64,000 bases of DNA from Actinoplanes sp. N902-109 (lineage in GTDB: Bacteria; Actinomycetota; Actinomycetes; Mycobacteriales; Micromonosporaceae): positions 5,457,501 through 5,521,500 of the forward strand of contig NC_021191.1 of assembly GCF_000389965.1 (NCBI RefSeq), given 5' to 3'. Below, in pieces: positions 50,792 through 59,299 of this stretch. The translations under genes were made by a program, and so were the position numbers. Each line of letters begins with the position of its first letter. Position 1 is the first letter of the stretch. Under the pieces are notes generated by a model, which was not told where the DNA came from, ran no database searches, and saw nothing but the letters and a program-made list of their open reading frames with translations.

Positions 50792-51417
50792 GCTCGGCTG
50801 TCCGGCCGGCCGGGCCCGGCGAGCTGCCGGCCGTCGCCGCCCTCATCGGGCTCGCGTTCGACCACCTCGACCAGAACCGGGCGCTGGTCCCCGACGCGAC
50901 CGACCGCCTCCGCGTGATGACCGACTTCTTCGCGCTGGTCACCGCGTCCGCCCCGGCCGCCGGCGCGGTCGACGTGATCTCCGGGCCGGAGGGTGCGCCG
51001 GCGGCGGCAGCGGTGTGGTTCGACCGTACGGGGGAACCGGACCCGGTGCCCTCGTACGACGAGCGGCTCGCCGTCGTGGCCGGCCGCCACCTGCCCGCCT
51101 TTCTCGACCTGGAACGGGTCCTGGGCGCGCACCACCCGCCGGACCCGCACTGGCACCTGGCCTTTCTCGCGGTGCATCCGGACCACCGCCGGGCCGGGCT
51201 CGGCACCGCACTGCTGCAGCACCGGCACGCCCGGCTCACCGGACCGGCATACCTGGAAGCCACCAATGCGGACAACATCCGCCTGTACCGCCGGCACGGT
51301 TACCACAGCATGATCCCGTTCAAGATCTGCCTGCGCGACGGCACCCCGTTCTACCGCCTGTGGCGGGCCTACCCCCCGGTCCGACGGGGCGGCCGGAACG
51401 GCCCGCAGATGATCTAA
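50788..51417 (+). CDS. GNAT-family N-acetyltransferase
   Basis: A 209-residue acetyltransferase. The acetyl-CoA binding motif lies in HPDHRRAGLGTALLQH near 133-148, and LEATNADNIRLYRRHGY ends the fold. It transfers acetyl from acetyl-CoA to an unknown amine. Translationally coupled to the transporter before it; an imported amine could be its substrate (inference). Confidence 0.9.
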   Translation: MSSAVRPAGPGELPAVAALIGLAFDHLDQNRALVPDATDRLRVMTDFFALVTASAPAAGAVDVISGPEGAPAAAAVWFDRTGEPDPVPSYDERLAVVAGRHLPAFLDLERVLGAHHPPDPHWHLAFLAVHPDHRRAGLGTALLQHRHARLTGPAYLEATNADNIRLYRRHGYHSMIPFKICLRDGTPFYRLWRAYPPVRRGGRNGPQMI

Positions 51418-51424
51418 TGCCGCA

Positions 51425-52699
51425 GTGCTGACCGCGACAACCTCCTGCCCGCAGTGCCAGGACACCCTCGTGAGCGTGGGCGACGCCGATCCGTGGTGCG
51501 GCGCCTGCGAGTGGAACCTCGACTCGTTCCCGCACGCTCGCGGGGGCTGGTTCGCCCGCCGGATGGTACGGCTCGACCGGCGGGCGGGCTTCCGCGCCGA
51601 CCGTAAGCTCGCCGGCCGCGACGAGGAGGCGGTGGGGCGCCGGCTCACCGTCCGCCACCTCGCGCTCGTCGCGGTCTCCGCCGTGCTGGTGCTGATCGTG
51701 CTGGCGCTCGCGGTGACCGGCGGCTGGCTGGTCGTGACCGGGGGAATCCTGCCGCCCATCGTGCTCGGGCTGCTGATGATCGCCCTGGCCTGGGTGTTGC
51801 GCCCGCGGCTGGGACGGCGGAGCCGGGTCGCGGAGGGCGGCTGGGAGGTGGACCCGGGGTCGGCGCCGGCGGTATGGGCGCTCGTCACCCGCATCGCCGA
51901 CGCCACCGGCGCACCCCGGCCGGACGTCATCGTGATCGACACCGACTGGAACGCCGCCACCGCCGTGATCGGGCTGCGCCGCACCCGGGTGCTGTGGCTG
52001 GGTGTCCCGCTGCTGCTGACCCTCGACGAGCAGGAGCAGGTCGCGCTGATCGGGCACGAGCTGGGTCATCTGGCCAACGAGGACTCGCTGCGCCGGTTGC
52101 TGGAGCAGCCGGCCCGCACGGTGTTCGGCCGGCTCGGCAGGCTCGTGGCGCCGGCCCCGGAGAACGCGGTGGACATGGGTCTGGCCGGACCGGTCGCGCT
52201 GGGCTGGACCATCCTGCAGGTGCTCGGCGGCCTGGCGTCATTCGTCCTGTTCTCCGCGCACCTCGGTATGCACCTGCTGGGCGCGGCCGAGCAGCGGCGC
52301 GCCGAGATCCGCGCCGATCTGATGTCGGCCCGGGCGGCGGGTTCGCGGGCGGCGCTGCGGGCGATCGATGTCCTCGCGATGCTGCCCCGGCTCGACGACC
52401 TGCTGTTCCCCAACGTCCTCGAGGGCGAGGCGGCCGTCCGCTGGCACAAGGTGCTGACCGACCGCCGCGGCACGCTGACCGGCGACGCCGCCGTGCTGCG
52501 CCAGTTCTCGATCCGCGCGGACGCTTCGCTGTTCGCCGACCACCCGGCACCCGGCCGCCGGCACCAGTGGCTGAGCGCCCGCCCGTACCTCGACCCGGCG
52601 GTGGTCGTGACACCCGCCGAGGGCGAGCGGTTGCGTGCCGAGATCGCGCCCTATGCCGAGCCGATCGCCCGCCGGTTGCGGGAGCGCCACGGGCTCTGA
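51425..52699 (+). CDS. Membrane M48-family zinc peptidase with zinc-ribbon start
   Basis: A 424-residue protein. CPQC (8-11) and CGAC (25-28) form an N-terminal zinc ribbon, unusual for the family. Two hydrophobic segments lie near 78-96 and 100-120. The M48 domain has HELGH in LIGHELGHLANED near 212-216 and the downstream third ligand region (ADLMSARAAG). The zinc-binding core is complete. It acts at the membrane, probably in protein quality control (family inference). GTG start. Confidence 0.88.
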   Translation: MLTATTSCPQCQDTLVSVGDADPWCGACEWNLDSFPHARGGWFARRMVRLDRRAGFRADRKLAGRDEEAVGRRLTVRHLALVAVSAVLVLIVLALAVTGGWLVVTGGILPPIVLGLLMIALAWVLRPRLGRRSRVAEGGWEVDPGSAPAVWALVTRIADATGAPRPDVIVIDTDWNAATAVIGLRRTRVLWLGVPLLLTLDEQEQVALIGHELGHLANEDSLRRLLEQPARTVFGRLGRLVAPAPENAVDMGLAGPVALGWTILQVLGGLASFVLFSAHLGMHLLGAAEQRRAEIRADLMSARAAGSRAALRAIDVLAMLPRLDDLLFPNVLEGEAAVRWHKVLTDRRGTLTGDAAVLRQFSIRADASLFADHPAPGRRHQWLSARPYLDPAVVVTPAEGERLRAEIAPYAEPIARRLRERHGL

Positions 52700-52820
52700 A
52701 AAATCAGACCGCTCATCCGGGCCTTCTCAGGATTCTCCCAGTCTGACCAGGGATTATGTGGGTAGTCAAAGAGCCATCCCCCGCCGATCCACTGCCTGAC
52801 CGCCCGGAGGTTGCTGCCTG

Positions 52821-53828
52821 ATGCTTGAGGTCACCGCGCTCGGCTGGACGTTGACCATCGGGGTCATCGTTGCCCTGCTCGCCCTCGACCTGACCCTCGG
52901 CGTGCTGCGCCCGCATGCCGTCGGGTTCCGTGAAGCCACCGCCTGGTCGCTTTTCTACATCGCCGTCGCCGTCGCGTTCGGCGTGGTGTTCGCCCAGTTC
53001 GCCGGCTGGGACTACGGCACCGAGTACTTCGCCGGGTACATCGTGGAGAAGAGCCTGTCGGTCGACAACCTCTTCGTCTTCGTGATCATCATGAGCACCT
53101 TCGCGGTGCCGGAGAAGTACCAGCAGGAGGTGCTGACCTTCGGCATCATCATCGCGCTGGTGCTGCGGGTCATCTTCATCGCGCTCGGCGCGACGCTGCT
53201 GTCGCTCTTCTCGTTCATGTTCCTGATCTTCGGCCTGCTGCTGATCTACACCGCGGTGCAGCTGTTCCGGCACCGCGCGGAGGATCCCAGCGTCGACGAC
53301 AACGCGCTGGTCAAGGCGAGCAAGCGGCTCTTCCCGGTGACCGACCAGTACGTCGGTGGCAAGCTGTTCGCCAGGATCGACGGCAAGCGGATGGCCACCC
53401 CGCTGTTCATCACGCTGATCGCGATCGGCAGCACCGACCTGTTGTTCGCGCTCGACTCGATCCCCGCGGTGTTCGGCGTGACCGAGGAGGCGTACATCGT
53501 CTTCGTGGCCAACGCCTTCGCGCTGCTGGGCCTGCGCGCGCTGTTCTTCCTCGTCAAGGGCCTGCTCGACCGGCTGGTCTATCTGTCCACCGGGCTGTCG
53601 CTGATCCTGGCGTTCATCGGCGTCAAGCTGGTGCTGCACTGGCTGCACGAGGACATCTGGCACGACGCGCCGCAGATCAGCACCCCGGTGTCGCTGGGCG
53701 TCATCGTCGTGGTGCTGGCCATCACCACAGTGGCCAGTCTGCTCAAGACCCGCTCCGACCCGCAGGCCAAGGCCCACGCCGGCAGTCTGCGCATGACCGG
53801 CTCGCGGGAGGAGTCGGAACGGCACTGA
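52821..53828 (+). CDS. TerC-family membrane protein
   Basis: A 335-residue integral membrane protein with about nine hydrophobic segments. The two conserved acidic signatures are EYFAGYIVEKSLSVDNLFVF and STDLLFALDSIPAVFGVT; both repeats keep the Asp residues of the metal-ion pathway. TerC proteins are tied to manganese export and tellurium resistance. I looked for a yybP-ykoY riboswitch in the 121-bp leader and saw none. A strong hairpin follows. Confidence 0.93.
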   Translation: MLEVTALGWTLTIGVIVALLALDLTLGVLRPHAVGFREATAWSLFYIAVAVAFGVVFAQFAGWDYGTEYFAGYIVEKSLSVDNLFVFVIIMSTFAVPEKYQQEVLTFGIIIALVLRVIFIALGATLLSLFSFMFLIFGLLLIYTAVQLFRHRAEDPSVDDNALVKASKRLFPVTDQYVGGKLFARIDGKRMATPLFITLIAIGSTDLLFALDSIPAVFGVTEEAYIVFVANAFALLGLRALFFLVKGLLDRLVYLSTGLSLILAFIGVKLVLHWLHEDIWHDAPQISTPVSLGVIVVVLAITTVASLLKTRSDPQAKAHAGSLRMTGSREESERH

Positions 53829-53835
53829 CGCACCC

Positions 53836-53874
53836 ACGACAACGGCCCCGGCGGTTCGCCGGGGCCGTTGTCGT
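53836..53874. terminator. Strong bidirectional hairpin after TerC
   Basis: ACGACAACGGCCCCGGC pairs over 17 bp with GCCGGGGCCGTTGTCGT around GGTTC. It lies between the convergent TerC and small hypothetical genes. Confidence 0.85.
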
Positions 53875-53890
53875 AGGCGCAGCCGTGACA

Positions 53891-54133
53891 TCAACTGCTA
53901 TGGACGGGCGCCGGCCATGCGCGCTGACGCTCATAGTCCTGCGCGTTGAGGATCTCGCGGATCTGGTGGGTGTCCTCGGCGCTGTGCCGGCTGAGGATCA
54001 TGTCGAGCTCGGCGCGCTCGGCGGGGGTCTCGAACGCCGCCAGTTCCGCGCACAGCTGCCGGTGGGCGCGCCGCGCGGTGCGCCGGTTGACCAGGGTGGC
54101 CTGGACGTTCTTGATGAGTGTCGGGATCGGCAT
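53891..54133 (-). CDS. Small conserved-looking hypothetical protein (80 aa)
   Basis: An 80-residue soluble protein with two predicted helices and many charged residues (RRTARRAHRQLCAELAAFETPAERAELDMIL, then HQIREILNAQDYERQ). An AAGGAGAC site precedes the ATG, which supports it as a real gene. Function unknown. Confidence 0.7.
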   Translation of the reverse strand: MPIPTLIKNVQATLVNRRTARRAHRQLCAELAAFETPAERAELDMILSRHSAEDTHQIREILNAQDYERQRAWPAPVHSS

Positions 54134-54215
54134 GTCGTCTCCTTGATCGGTCTTGCGCCAAGCCTTACGGAGCCGCGCGTCGCCGCCAAATCACTGAGGT
54201 AAAACCCTTGATCCG

Positions 54216-54260
54216 AAAGTGACCCCGGCCACCGAAAACGGGTAGCCCGGGTCACTTTTT
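54216..54260. terminator. Hairpin downstream of the LAL regulator
   Basis: AAAGTGACCC (54216-54225) pairs with GGGTCACTTT (54249-54258), with extra inner pairing; the plus strand ends in TTTTT. It follows the stop of the minus-strand regulator gene at 54312. Confidence 0.6.
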
Positions 54261-54311
54261 CGAGCAGATGCGCTGGTCAGCCAGCTGCCGTGTTTTGCAC
54301 CACAACAGAGC

Positions 54312-57077
54312 TTAATCTAACGAGCGGTCAGCGGTGGCGCGCGACAGCTGGGTCCGTGAGCGCACCCCGAGCTTGCGATAGACCCTGGTCAACGTGGCCT
54401 CGACGGTCTTCACGCTGAGGAACAGCTGCGCGGCGATCTCCCGGTTGCTCGCGCCGTCGCGCACGAGCCCCGCGATGCGGGCCTCGGTCCCGGTCAGGCC
54501 CTGGTCCGCCGGGGGCGCGGTGGTGCCCTCGGTACGAGCCAGCGCCCGCTCGGTCTGCTCCATCCAGGGCTTCGCATCGGCGGCCAGGAAGATCGCCAGG
54601 GCCGCCCCGATCGCCACCCGCGCGGCGGCATAGCGACGCCGGCGGCGTTCCGCCCCACCCTGCACCAGCAACGCATGGGCCTGTTCGAGCGGCTGGTGCA
54701 ACCCCTGGAACCGCTGCGCCGCCGACTCCGACAGCCGTACCGCCGAATCCGCCTCGCCGCTCTCGGACAGCACCATCGCTGCGGCCCGGTCCAGATAGCC
54801 GTCCAGGGCCGGACCGGCCCCCAGCCGTTCGGCCGCCTGGCGCGCCGCGTGCAGGGTCGCGGCGGCCTCGTCGTGCTCGCCCAGGGTGGCCAGCCCGGCC
54901 GCCAGGTCACCCTGCCAGCGCACGATCATCGGGTCGTTGGCGCCACCGAGGTCGCGCAGCCGGCGCAGGGCGGCCACCCCGGACCGGGCGTCACCGGCGC
55001 GCAGCTCGGCCTGGCCCAGCGCGTGCAGGTTGCGGCGCAGATAGAGGCCGTCACCCTCCTGTTCGGACGCGCGCACCCCGCGGCGCGCATACCCGGCGGC
55101 GGCGGCGAGGCTGCCACCGGCCAGCTCGGCGACCGCGGCGGTGTACCACGTCGGGCCGGGGCTCAACCCGGCCCGCGCCGCCGCGGCGACCGCGCGGTGG
55201 GCGTACTGCAGGGCATCCCGGCAGCGGCCCGCCCGGGTGGCCACCTCCGACAGGCTGCGCAACACCTCCACCAGGGCCTCGCCGGTGCGGTCCTGCTCGG
55301 CGACCGCGCACAGCGCCAGCAACTCGGCGCGCGCCTCCTCGATCCGGTCGTCCATCATGGCGAACCGGGCGGCCGCATACCGCGGGCTCAGGTGCAGCCA
55401 GCCGGGGATCAGCGGGGCCGGCAACGTCACCGCCCGGTGCAGCGTGCGCCGCCATTCCGGCTCGCCGCGCAACCGCTGCACCTGGGCCAGCGCGCTGAGC
55501 GCCATCGCTTCGGTGGCGGTGTCCCCCGCGGTCCGCGCGGCCTGCGCGGAGGCCGCCGCGCGGGCCGCCGCGGTGTCGGCGTCGCCGGTCAGGAACGCCG
55601 CCCAGGTCTGGCGCAGCAGCACCGGCGCCAGCAGGGCCGGATCGGCACCGGCCTCGTGCAGCGCCGCGGCGAACGTCTCCCCCATGTCGGCGAGCGCCTG
55701 CCCGGCCAGGTCGAGCAGCACCACCCGGGCCCGCACCCGGTCGACCGCCGGGGCGTCCACCGCGGCGAGCACCGCCTCGGCGGCCCGGCCGGCGATCTCC
55801 GGCGCCCCCGCGGTGGCCCCGGTGCCGGCCGCGGCGACCAGCCAGGCGAACCGCTCGGCGGCCAGGCTGCGCGGGCACCGGTCGGCGGCCAGCAGGTACA
55901 GCTCGGCGGCCGTGCGCCCGGCCGACCGGGCCAGCGCCCGCTCCGCCGCGGCCACCAGGTCCCGGGCGACGTCGGCGTCCGGGCGGCCACTGCGCAACGC
56001 CCGATGGCGTACGGCGACCGTCTCGTCCAGCGTGGCGTCGGCCAGGGCGTCGTGCACCCCGGCCCGGCGGGCGGCACCGGCGTCCTCGGCCAGCACCGCA
56101 GCCAGCGCGGGCGGGGTGAACCGGATGCTGTCCCCGTCCACCGCCACCACCCCGGCCTCGGCGGCGGTGCGCAGGTCCCGGGCGGCGTCCTCGTAGCCGG
56201 CCCGCACCAGCGTGGTGACCAGCGGCTCGGTGGCCAGTGCGGCCACCAGCAGGGTGCCGGTCACCCCCGGCGGCAGGGCGTCCAACCGCCGGCGCAGCAG
56301 CGCCCGCACCGGCTCGGGCAACGGCGCCGGTCGCCACGCCGGCCCCGGGGCGACCGCCCCACCCAGCGTCAGCGCCAGGAACGGGTTGCCGCCGCTCGCC
56401 TCGTGCAGCCGGGACGCCGTGCGGCAGGGCAGCCCGTGCGCCTCCAGCATCGCGGTGAGGTCGTCGGCGTCCAGCGGCGGCACCACCAGGTCGGTCACCG
56501 GCGCCGGGCACAGCCGGGCGGCCCGGTGCGACCCGCCCTCCCCCGGCTGCCGCTGCGCCGCGACGACCCGCACCCGCTGCCCCGGCCCGCGCCGCATGGC
56601 GAACCCGATCAGGCCGGCCGACTCGGTGTCCAGCCACTGCACGTCATCGAGCACCAGCAGCACCGGCGTGCTGCGGGCACAGAACGCGAGCAACCCCGGC
56701 AGCACCAGCCGCCGGGCCAGCGCGGGCGCCCCGGCCCGCGGGGTGCTCCCCCGGCGCAGCCCGGTCAGCGCCGCCCGGTGCGCCGGGGACAACGCGGCGA
56801 CGGCGGCCGGGGGCAGCTGCTCGACCAGGTCGGCGATCCCCGCGTACGGGAGCAGCCGCTCGCTCTGCGCGGACCGCAACCGGACCACCAGCTCGCCCCG
56901 CGCGGCGGCCGCGGCGGCGACCACGTCGAGCAGCGCGCTCTTGCCGATCCCCTCGGGCCCGTGCAGCGACACCCCGCCACCGGCGCACAACCGCGCCTCG
57001 ATCGCCGAGAGCAGCGACGCCCTGCCGAACAGCGCCACGACGGTCTCCCCGGATGAACTTTGCTGGAACACCGTCAA
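54312..57077 (-). CDS. Large LuxR-family (LAL/MalT-like) ATPase regulator
   Basis: A 921-residue regulator. The N-terminal AAA/NACHT-like ATPase has Walker A GPEGIGKSALL near residues 39-47 and Walker B VLLVLDDVQWLD near 142-153. A long helical, TPR-like Ala/Arg-rich region (about 360-840) follows. The C-terminal LuxR helix-turn-helix lies at about 858-915 (LTGTEARIAGLVRDGASNREIA, FLSVKTVEATLTRVYRKLG). LAL regulators often sit beside secondary-metabolite genes, which are not evident here. The start is TTG 57077 or GTG 57071; neither has a clear ribosome site. Confidence 0.92.
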   Translation of the reverse strand: MTVFQQSSSGETVVALFGRASLLSAIEARLCAGGGVSLHGPEGIGKSALLDVVAAAAAARGELVVRLRSAQSERLLPYAGIADLVEQLPPAAVAALSPAHRAALTGLRRGSTPRAGAPALARRLVLPGLLAFCARSTPVLLVLDDVQWLDTESAGLIGFAMRRGPGQRVRVVAAQRQPGEGGSHRAARLCPAPVTDLVVPPLDADDLTAMLEAHGLPCRTASRLHEASGGNPFLALTLGGAVAPGPAWRPAPLPEPVRALLRRRLDALPPGVTGTLLVAALATEPLVTTLVRAGYEDAARDLRTAAEAGVVAVDGDSIRFTPPALAAVLAEDAGAARRAGVHDALADATLDETVAVRHRALRSGRPDADVARDLVAAAERALARSAGRTAAELYLLAADRCPRSLAAERFAWLVAAAGTGATAGAPEIAGRAAEAVLAAVDAPAVDRVRARVVLLDLAGQALADMGETFAAALHEAGADPALLAPVLLRQTWAAFLTGDADTAAARAAASAQAARTAGDTATEAMALSALAQVQRLRGEPEWRRTLHRAVTLPAPLIPGWLHLSPRYAAARFAMMDDRIEEARAELLALCAVAEQDRTGEALVEVLRSLSEVATRAGRCRDALQYAHRAVAAAARAGLSPGPTWYTAAVAELAGGSLAAAAGYARRGVRASEQEGDGLYLRRNLHALGQAELRAGDARSGVAALRRLRDLGGANDPMIVRWQGDLAAGLATLGEHDEAAATLHAARQAAERLGAGPALDGYLDRAAAMVLSESGEADSAVRLSESAAQRFQGLHQPLEQAHALLVQGGAERRRRRYAAARVAIGAALAIFLAADAKPWMEQTERALARTEGTTAPPADQGLTGTEARIAGLVRDGASNREIAAQLFLSVKTVEATLTRVYRKLGVRSRTQLSRATADRSLD

Positions 57078-57114
57078 GCGTAGAAAAATCGGTGGCTATT
57101 CATCAATGATTGCG

Positions 57115-57146
57115 CATACGAGAATGTCCATCCGTACGCTCGTATG
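57115..57146. promoter_or_regulatory. Inverted repeat CATACGAG-N16-CTCGTATG
   Basis: A perfect 8-bp inverted repeat lies between the divergent LAL regulator and methyltransferase genes. An inner pair TCCAT/ATGGA adds to the symmetry. It ends 20 bp before the methyltransferase start. It could be an operator for the LAL protein. Confidence 0.5.
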
Positions 57147-57165
57147 GATGTCCGGAGGCAGCCCG

Positions 57166-57945
57166 ATGCCCGATCCTGACCTGCACACCGACCGCCCGCA
57201 CCCGGCCCGCGTCTACGACTACCTGCTCGGCGGCTCGGTGAACTTCCCGGCCGACCGCGAATCGGCCCGCCGCGGCATGCGGAACAACCCCGACAGCCTC
57301 ATCCCGCCGCGGGAGAACAGGCTGTTCCTGCGGCGCGCGGTGCGCTTCCTGGCCGCGCGGGGAGTCAGCCAGTTCCTCGACATCGGCACCGGCATCCCCA
57401 GCCCGCCCTACGTGCACCACATCGCCCAGGAGGCCGACCCCGGCGCCCGGGTGCTGTACGTCGACAACGACCCGATCGTGCTGGCCCACTCGCGTGAGCT
57501 GCTGACCGGCGGCACCGAGTACCTGGCCGCGGACCTGCGCGACGGGGACACCATCCGGGCCGCCGCGCGCCGGCACCTCGACCTGGACCGGCCGGTCGCG
57601 CTGCTGCTCGTCGCGATCCTGCACTTCATCGGGGACGAGGACGACCCGCACGGCATCGTCCGCGGGTTGCTGGCCGGGCTGGCGCCGGGCAGTTACCTGG
57701 TGCTGTCCCACCTGACCGGCGACTTCCGGCCGGACGTCTGGGCGCACGTCACCGAGGTCTACCGCCGGCAGGGCGTCACCATGCGGGTGCGGCCGCGTAC
57801 GGAGATCGAGCGCTTCTTCACCGGGCTGGAACTGGTGGACCCGGGCCTGGCGATCGTGTCCGCCTGGCGGCCGGACGACGACCCCCCGGCGCCGACGGAT
57901 GCCCAGGTCTCGGTGTACGGCGGCGTGGCTAAGCTCGCACAGTGA
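57166..57945 (+). CDS. SAM-dependent methyltransferase, DUF574 type (second)
   Basis: A 259-residue paralogue of the gene at 27922: HPARVYDYLLGGSVNFPADRE start, FLDIGTGIPS, and VLYVDNDPIVLAHSRELL. A GGAGGC site precedes the ATG. Its stop overlaps the thioesterase GTG (GTGA). The substrate is unknown. Confidence 0.9.
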   Translation: MPDPDLHTDRPHPARVYDYLLGGSVNFPADRESARRGMRNNPDSLIPPRENRLFLRRAVRFLAARGVSQFLDIGTGIPSPPYVHHIAQEADPGARVLYVDNDPIVLAHSRELLTGGTEYLAADLRDGDTIRAAARRHLDLDRPVALLLVAILHFIGDEDDPHGIVRGLLAGLAPGSYLVLSHLTGDFRPDVWAHVTEVYRRQGVTMRVRPRTEIERFFTGLELVDPGLAIVSAWRPDDDPPAPTDAQVSVYGGVAKLAQ

Positions 57946-58721
57946 CGCACTACTTCGAACGCACCGGTGAGCACCTGTTCCGCCCGACCGGGCTGACCGG
58001 GGGCGCGTGGGCCACCGACGAGCAGCACATCGCGCCGATGACCGGGCTGATCGTGCACGAGGTGGACCGGCTGGTCGCCGCCCGCGGTGGCGACGACCTG
58101 GTGACCGCGCGGATCAGCATGGACATCCTCGGGGTGCTCAAGCTGGCCGACGAGTTCGAGGTCCGGGTCGACGTGGTGCGGCCGGGGCGCACGATCGAGC
58201 TGCTGGAGGCGGTCGTGGTGACCCGGGGGCGGCCCGCGGTACGCGCCCGGGTGTGGCGGATGAACACCTCGGACACGGCCGCGGTGGCCGGGGGTGCACC
58301 GGCGGCGTTGCCCGATCCGGCCGGGCTGGCGTCCTACCCGCTGGGCGACGTGTGGGCCGGCGGCTACATCCAGTCGATCGACGTACGGCCGGTGGACGAG
58401 CCGGCGCCCGGCCGGGGCACCGTGTGGATCACCACCGGGGCCGCGCTGGTCGCGGGGGAACAAGCCGGCCCGCTCGCCGAGTGGGTCAAGCTGATCGACA
58501 CGGCCAACGGCATCGCGGTCCGCGAGTCGCCGAAGCAGTGGCTGTTCCCCAACCTGGACCTGAGCATCCACCTGTGGCGCCAGCCGGCGGGCCGCTGGGC
58601 CGGGCTGGACACCACCGTGGTGTTCGGCCCGGCCGGGCAGGGCCTGACCAGCTCGGTGCTGCACGACGAGCAGGGGCCGGTCGGCCGCGCGGAGCAGATC
58701 CTCACCGTCCGCCCGGTCTGA
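57942..58721 (+). CDS. Acyl-CoA thioesterase-like protein
   Basis: A 259-residue protein with two hotdog repeats in one chain (about 15-125 and 140-258), as in acyl-CoA thioesterase II-like enzymes. Each half has a long strand pair; the second ends SIHLWRQPAGRWAGLDTTVVFGP and GLTSSVLHDEQGPVGRAEQ, the classic thioesterase end. It hydrolyses acyl-CoA; chain length unknown. GTG start, coupled to the methyltransferase. Confidence 0.82.
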   Translation: MTHYFERTGEHLFRPTGLTGGAWATDEQHIAPMTGLIVHEVDRLVAARGGDDLVTARISMDILGVLKLADEFEVRVDVVRPGRTIELLEAVVVTRGRPAVRARVWRMNTSDTAAVAGGAPAALPDPAGLASYPLGDVWAGGYIQSIDVRPVDEPAPGRGTVWITTGAALVAGEQAGPLAEWVKLIDTANGIAVRESPKQWLFPNLDLSIHLWRQPAGRWAGLDTTVVFGPAGQGLTSSVLHDEQGPVGRAEQILTVRPV

Positions 58722-58726
58722 CCCGC

Positions 58727-59299
58727 CTACTTGCTCTTGGTGACCGTGGTGGCGGTGACCGTGCCGTCCGCACCGGAGCTGCCCTGCACGGTGACGGAGT
58801 CGCCGGTCCGCAGATCCTTGAGCTTGCCCTTGCTCGCCGTCTGCACGGCAGTGCCGCCACTGGTCCTGACCGTGACGACGGTGCCGTCGGACGTCTCGAC
58901 GTAGACGGTGGTGCCGTCCACGAGCTTGACCTTGCCCGTGGTGGAACCGGCGGCGGCGGTCGACCCGGGGGCCGCCGCTCCGGGTGCCGCGCCGCCGCCG
59001 GAGTTCTGTCCCCCGCCTTGCCGGCCGGGATAACCGCCACCGCCCTGGGGGAAATTCCCGCGCCCTTGTCCGCCGGGGCGGGCGGTGCTCGCGGTCGCGC
59101 TGGTGCCGTAGTGCTTCTGCACCTGCAGGCCGCCGACGAAGCCGCCGCACAGCAGCACCGCCGCACCCAGCCCGATCGTCGTCTTGTTCCACCACTGGCG
59201 CGGCGCTGCCTTGGCAAGCTCGGCGGAGAAGTCGTCGGTGGCCGGCACCGGGTGCAGGACCGCGGTGTCGTCGTTGGAAGGTGTCACAGCGGTCCTCAC
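58727..59299 (-). CDS. Membrane-anchored Gly-rich protein of the MacAB operon
   Basis: A 190-residue protein with one N-terminal membrane segment (about 38-60), a Gly/Ala-rich linker (about 75-120), and a beta-rich C-terminal domain (TGKVKLVDGTTVYVETSDGT, then GDSVTVQGSSG) like those in DUF5666-type proteins. It sits at the end of the MacAB operon, coupled by GTGA, and may be an extracellular partner. Function not known. Confidence 0.72.
   Translation of the reverse strand: MRTAVTPSNDDTAVLHPVPATDDFSAELAKAAPRQWWNKTTIGLGAAVLLCGGFVGGLQVQKHYGTSATASTARPGGQGRGNFPQGGGGYPGRQGGGQNSGGGAAPGAAAPGSTAAAGSTTGKVKLVDGTTVYVETSDGTVVTVRTSGGTAVQTASKGKLKDLRTGDSVTVQGSSGADGTVTATTVTKSK

Noticed and set aside
52700..52820. 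Manganese riboswitch before TerC
   Set aside because: TerC genes often have a yybP-ykoY element, but the leader is only 121 bp and I could not find its conserved core or paired stems.
54675..57056. Very long open frame (793 codons) on the plus strand
   Set aside because: It is a shadow of the LAL regulator on the other strand: Arg/Gly/His/Gln-rich with no domain, as high-GC third-position bias produces.
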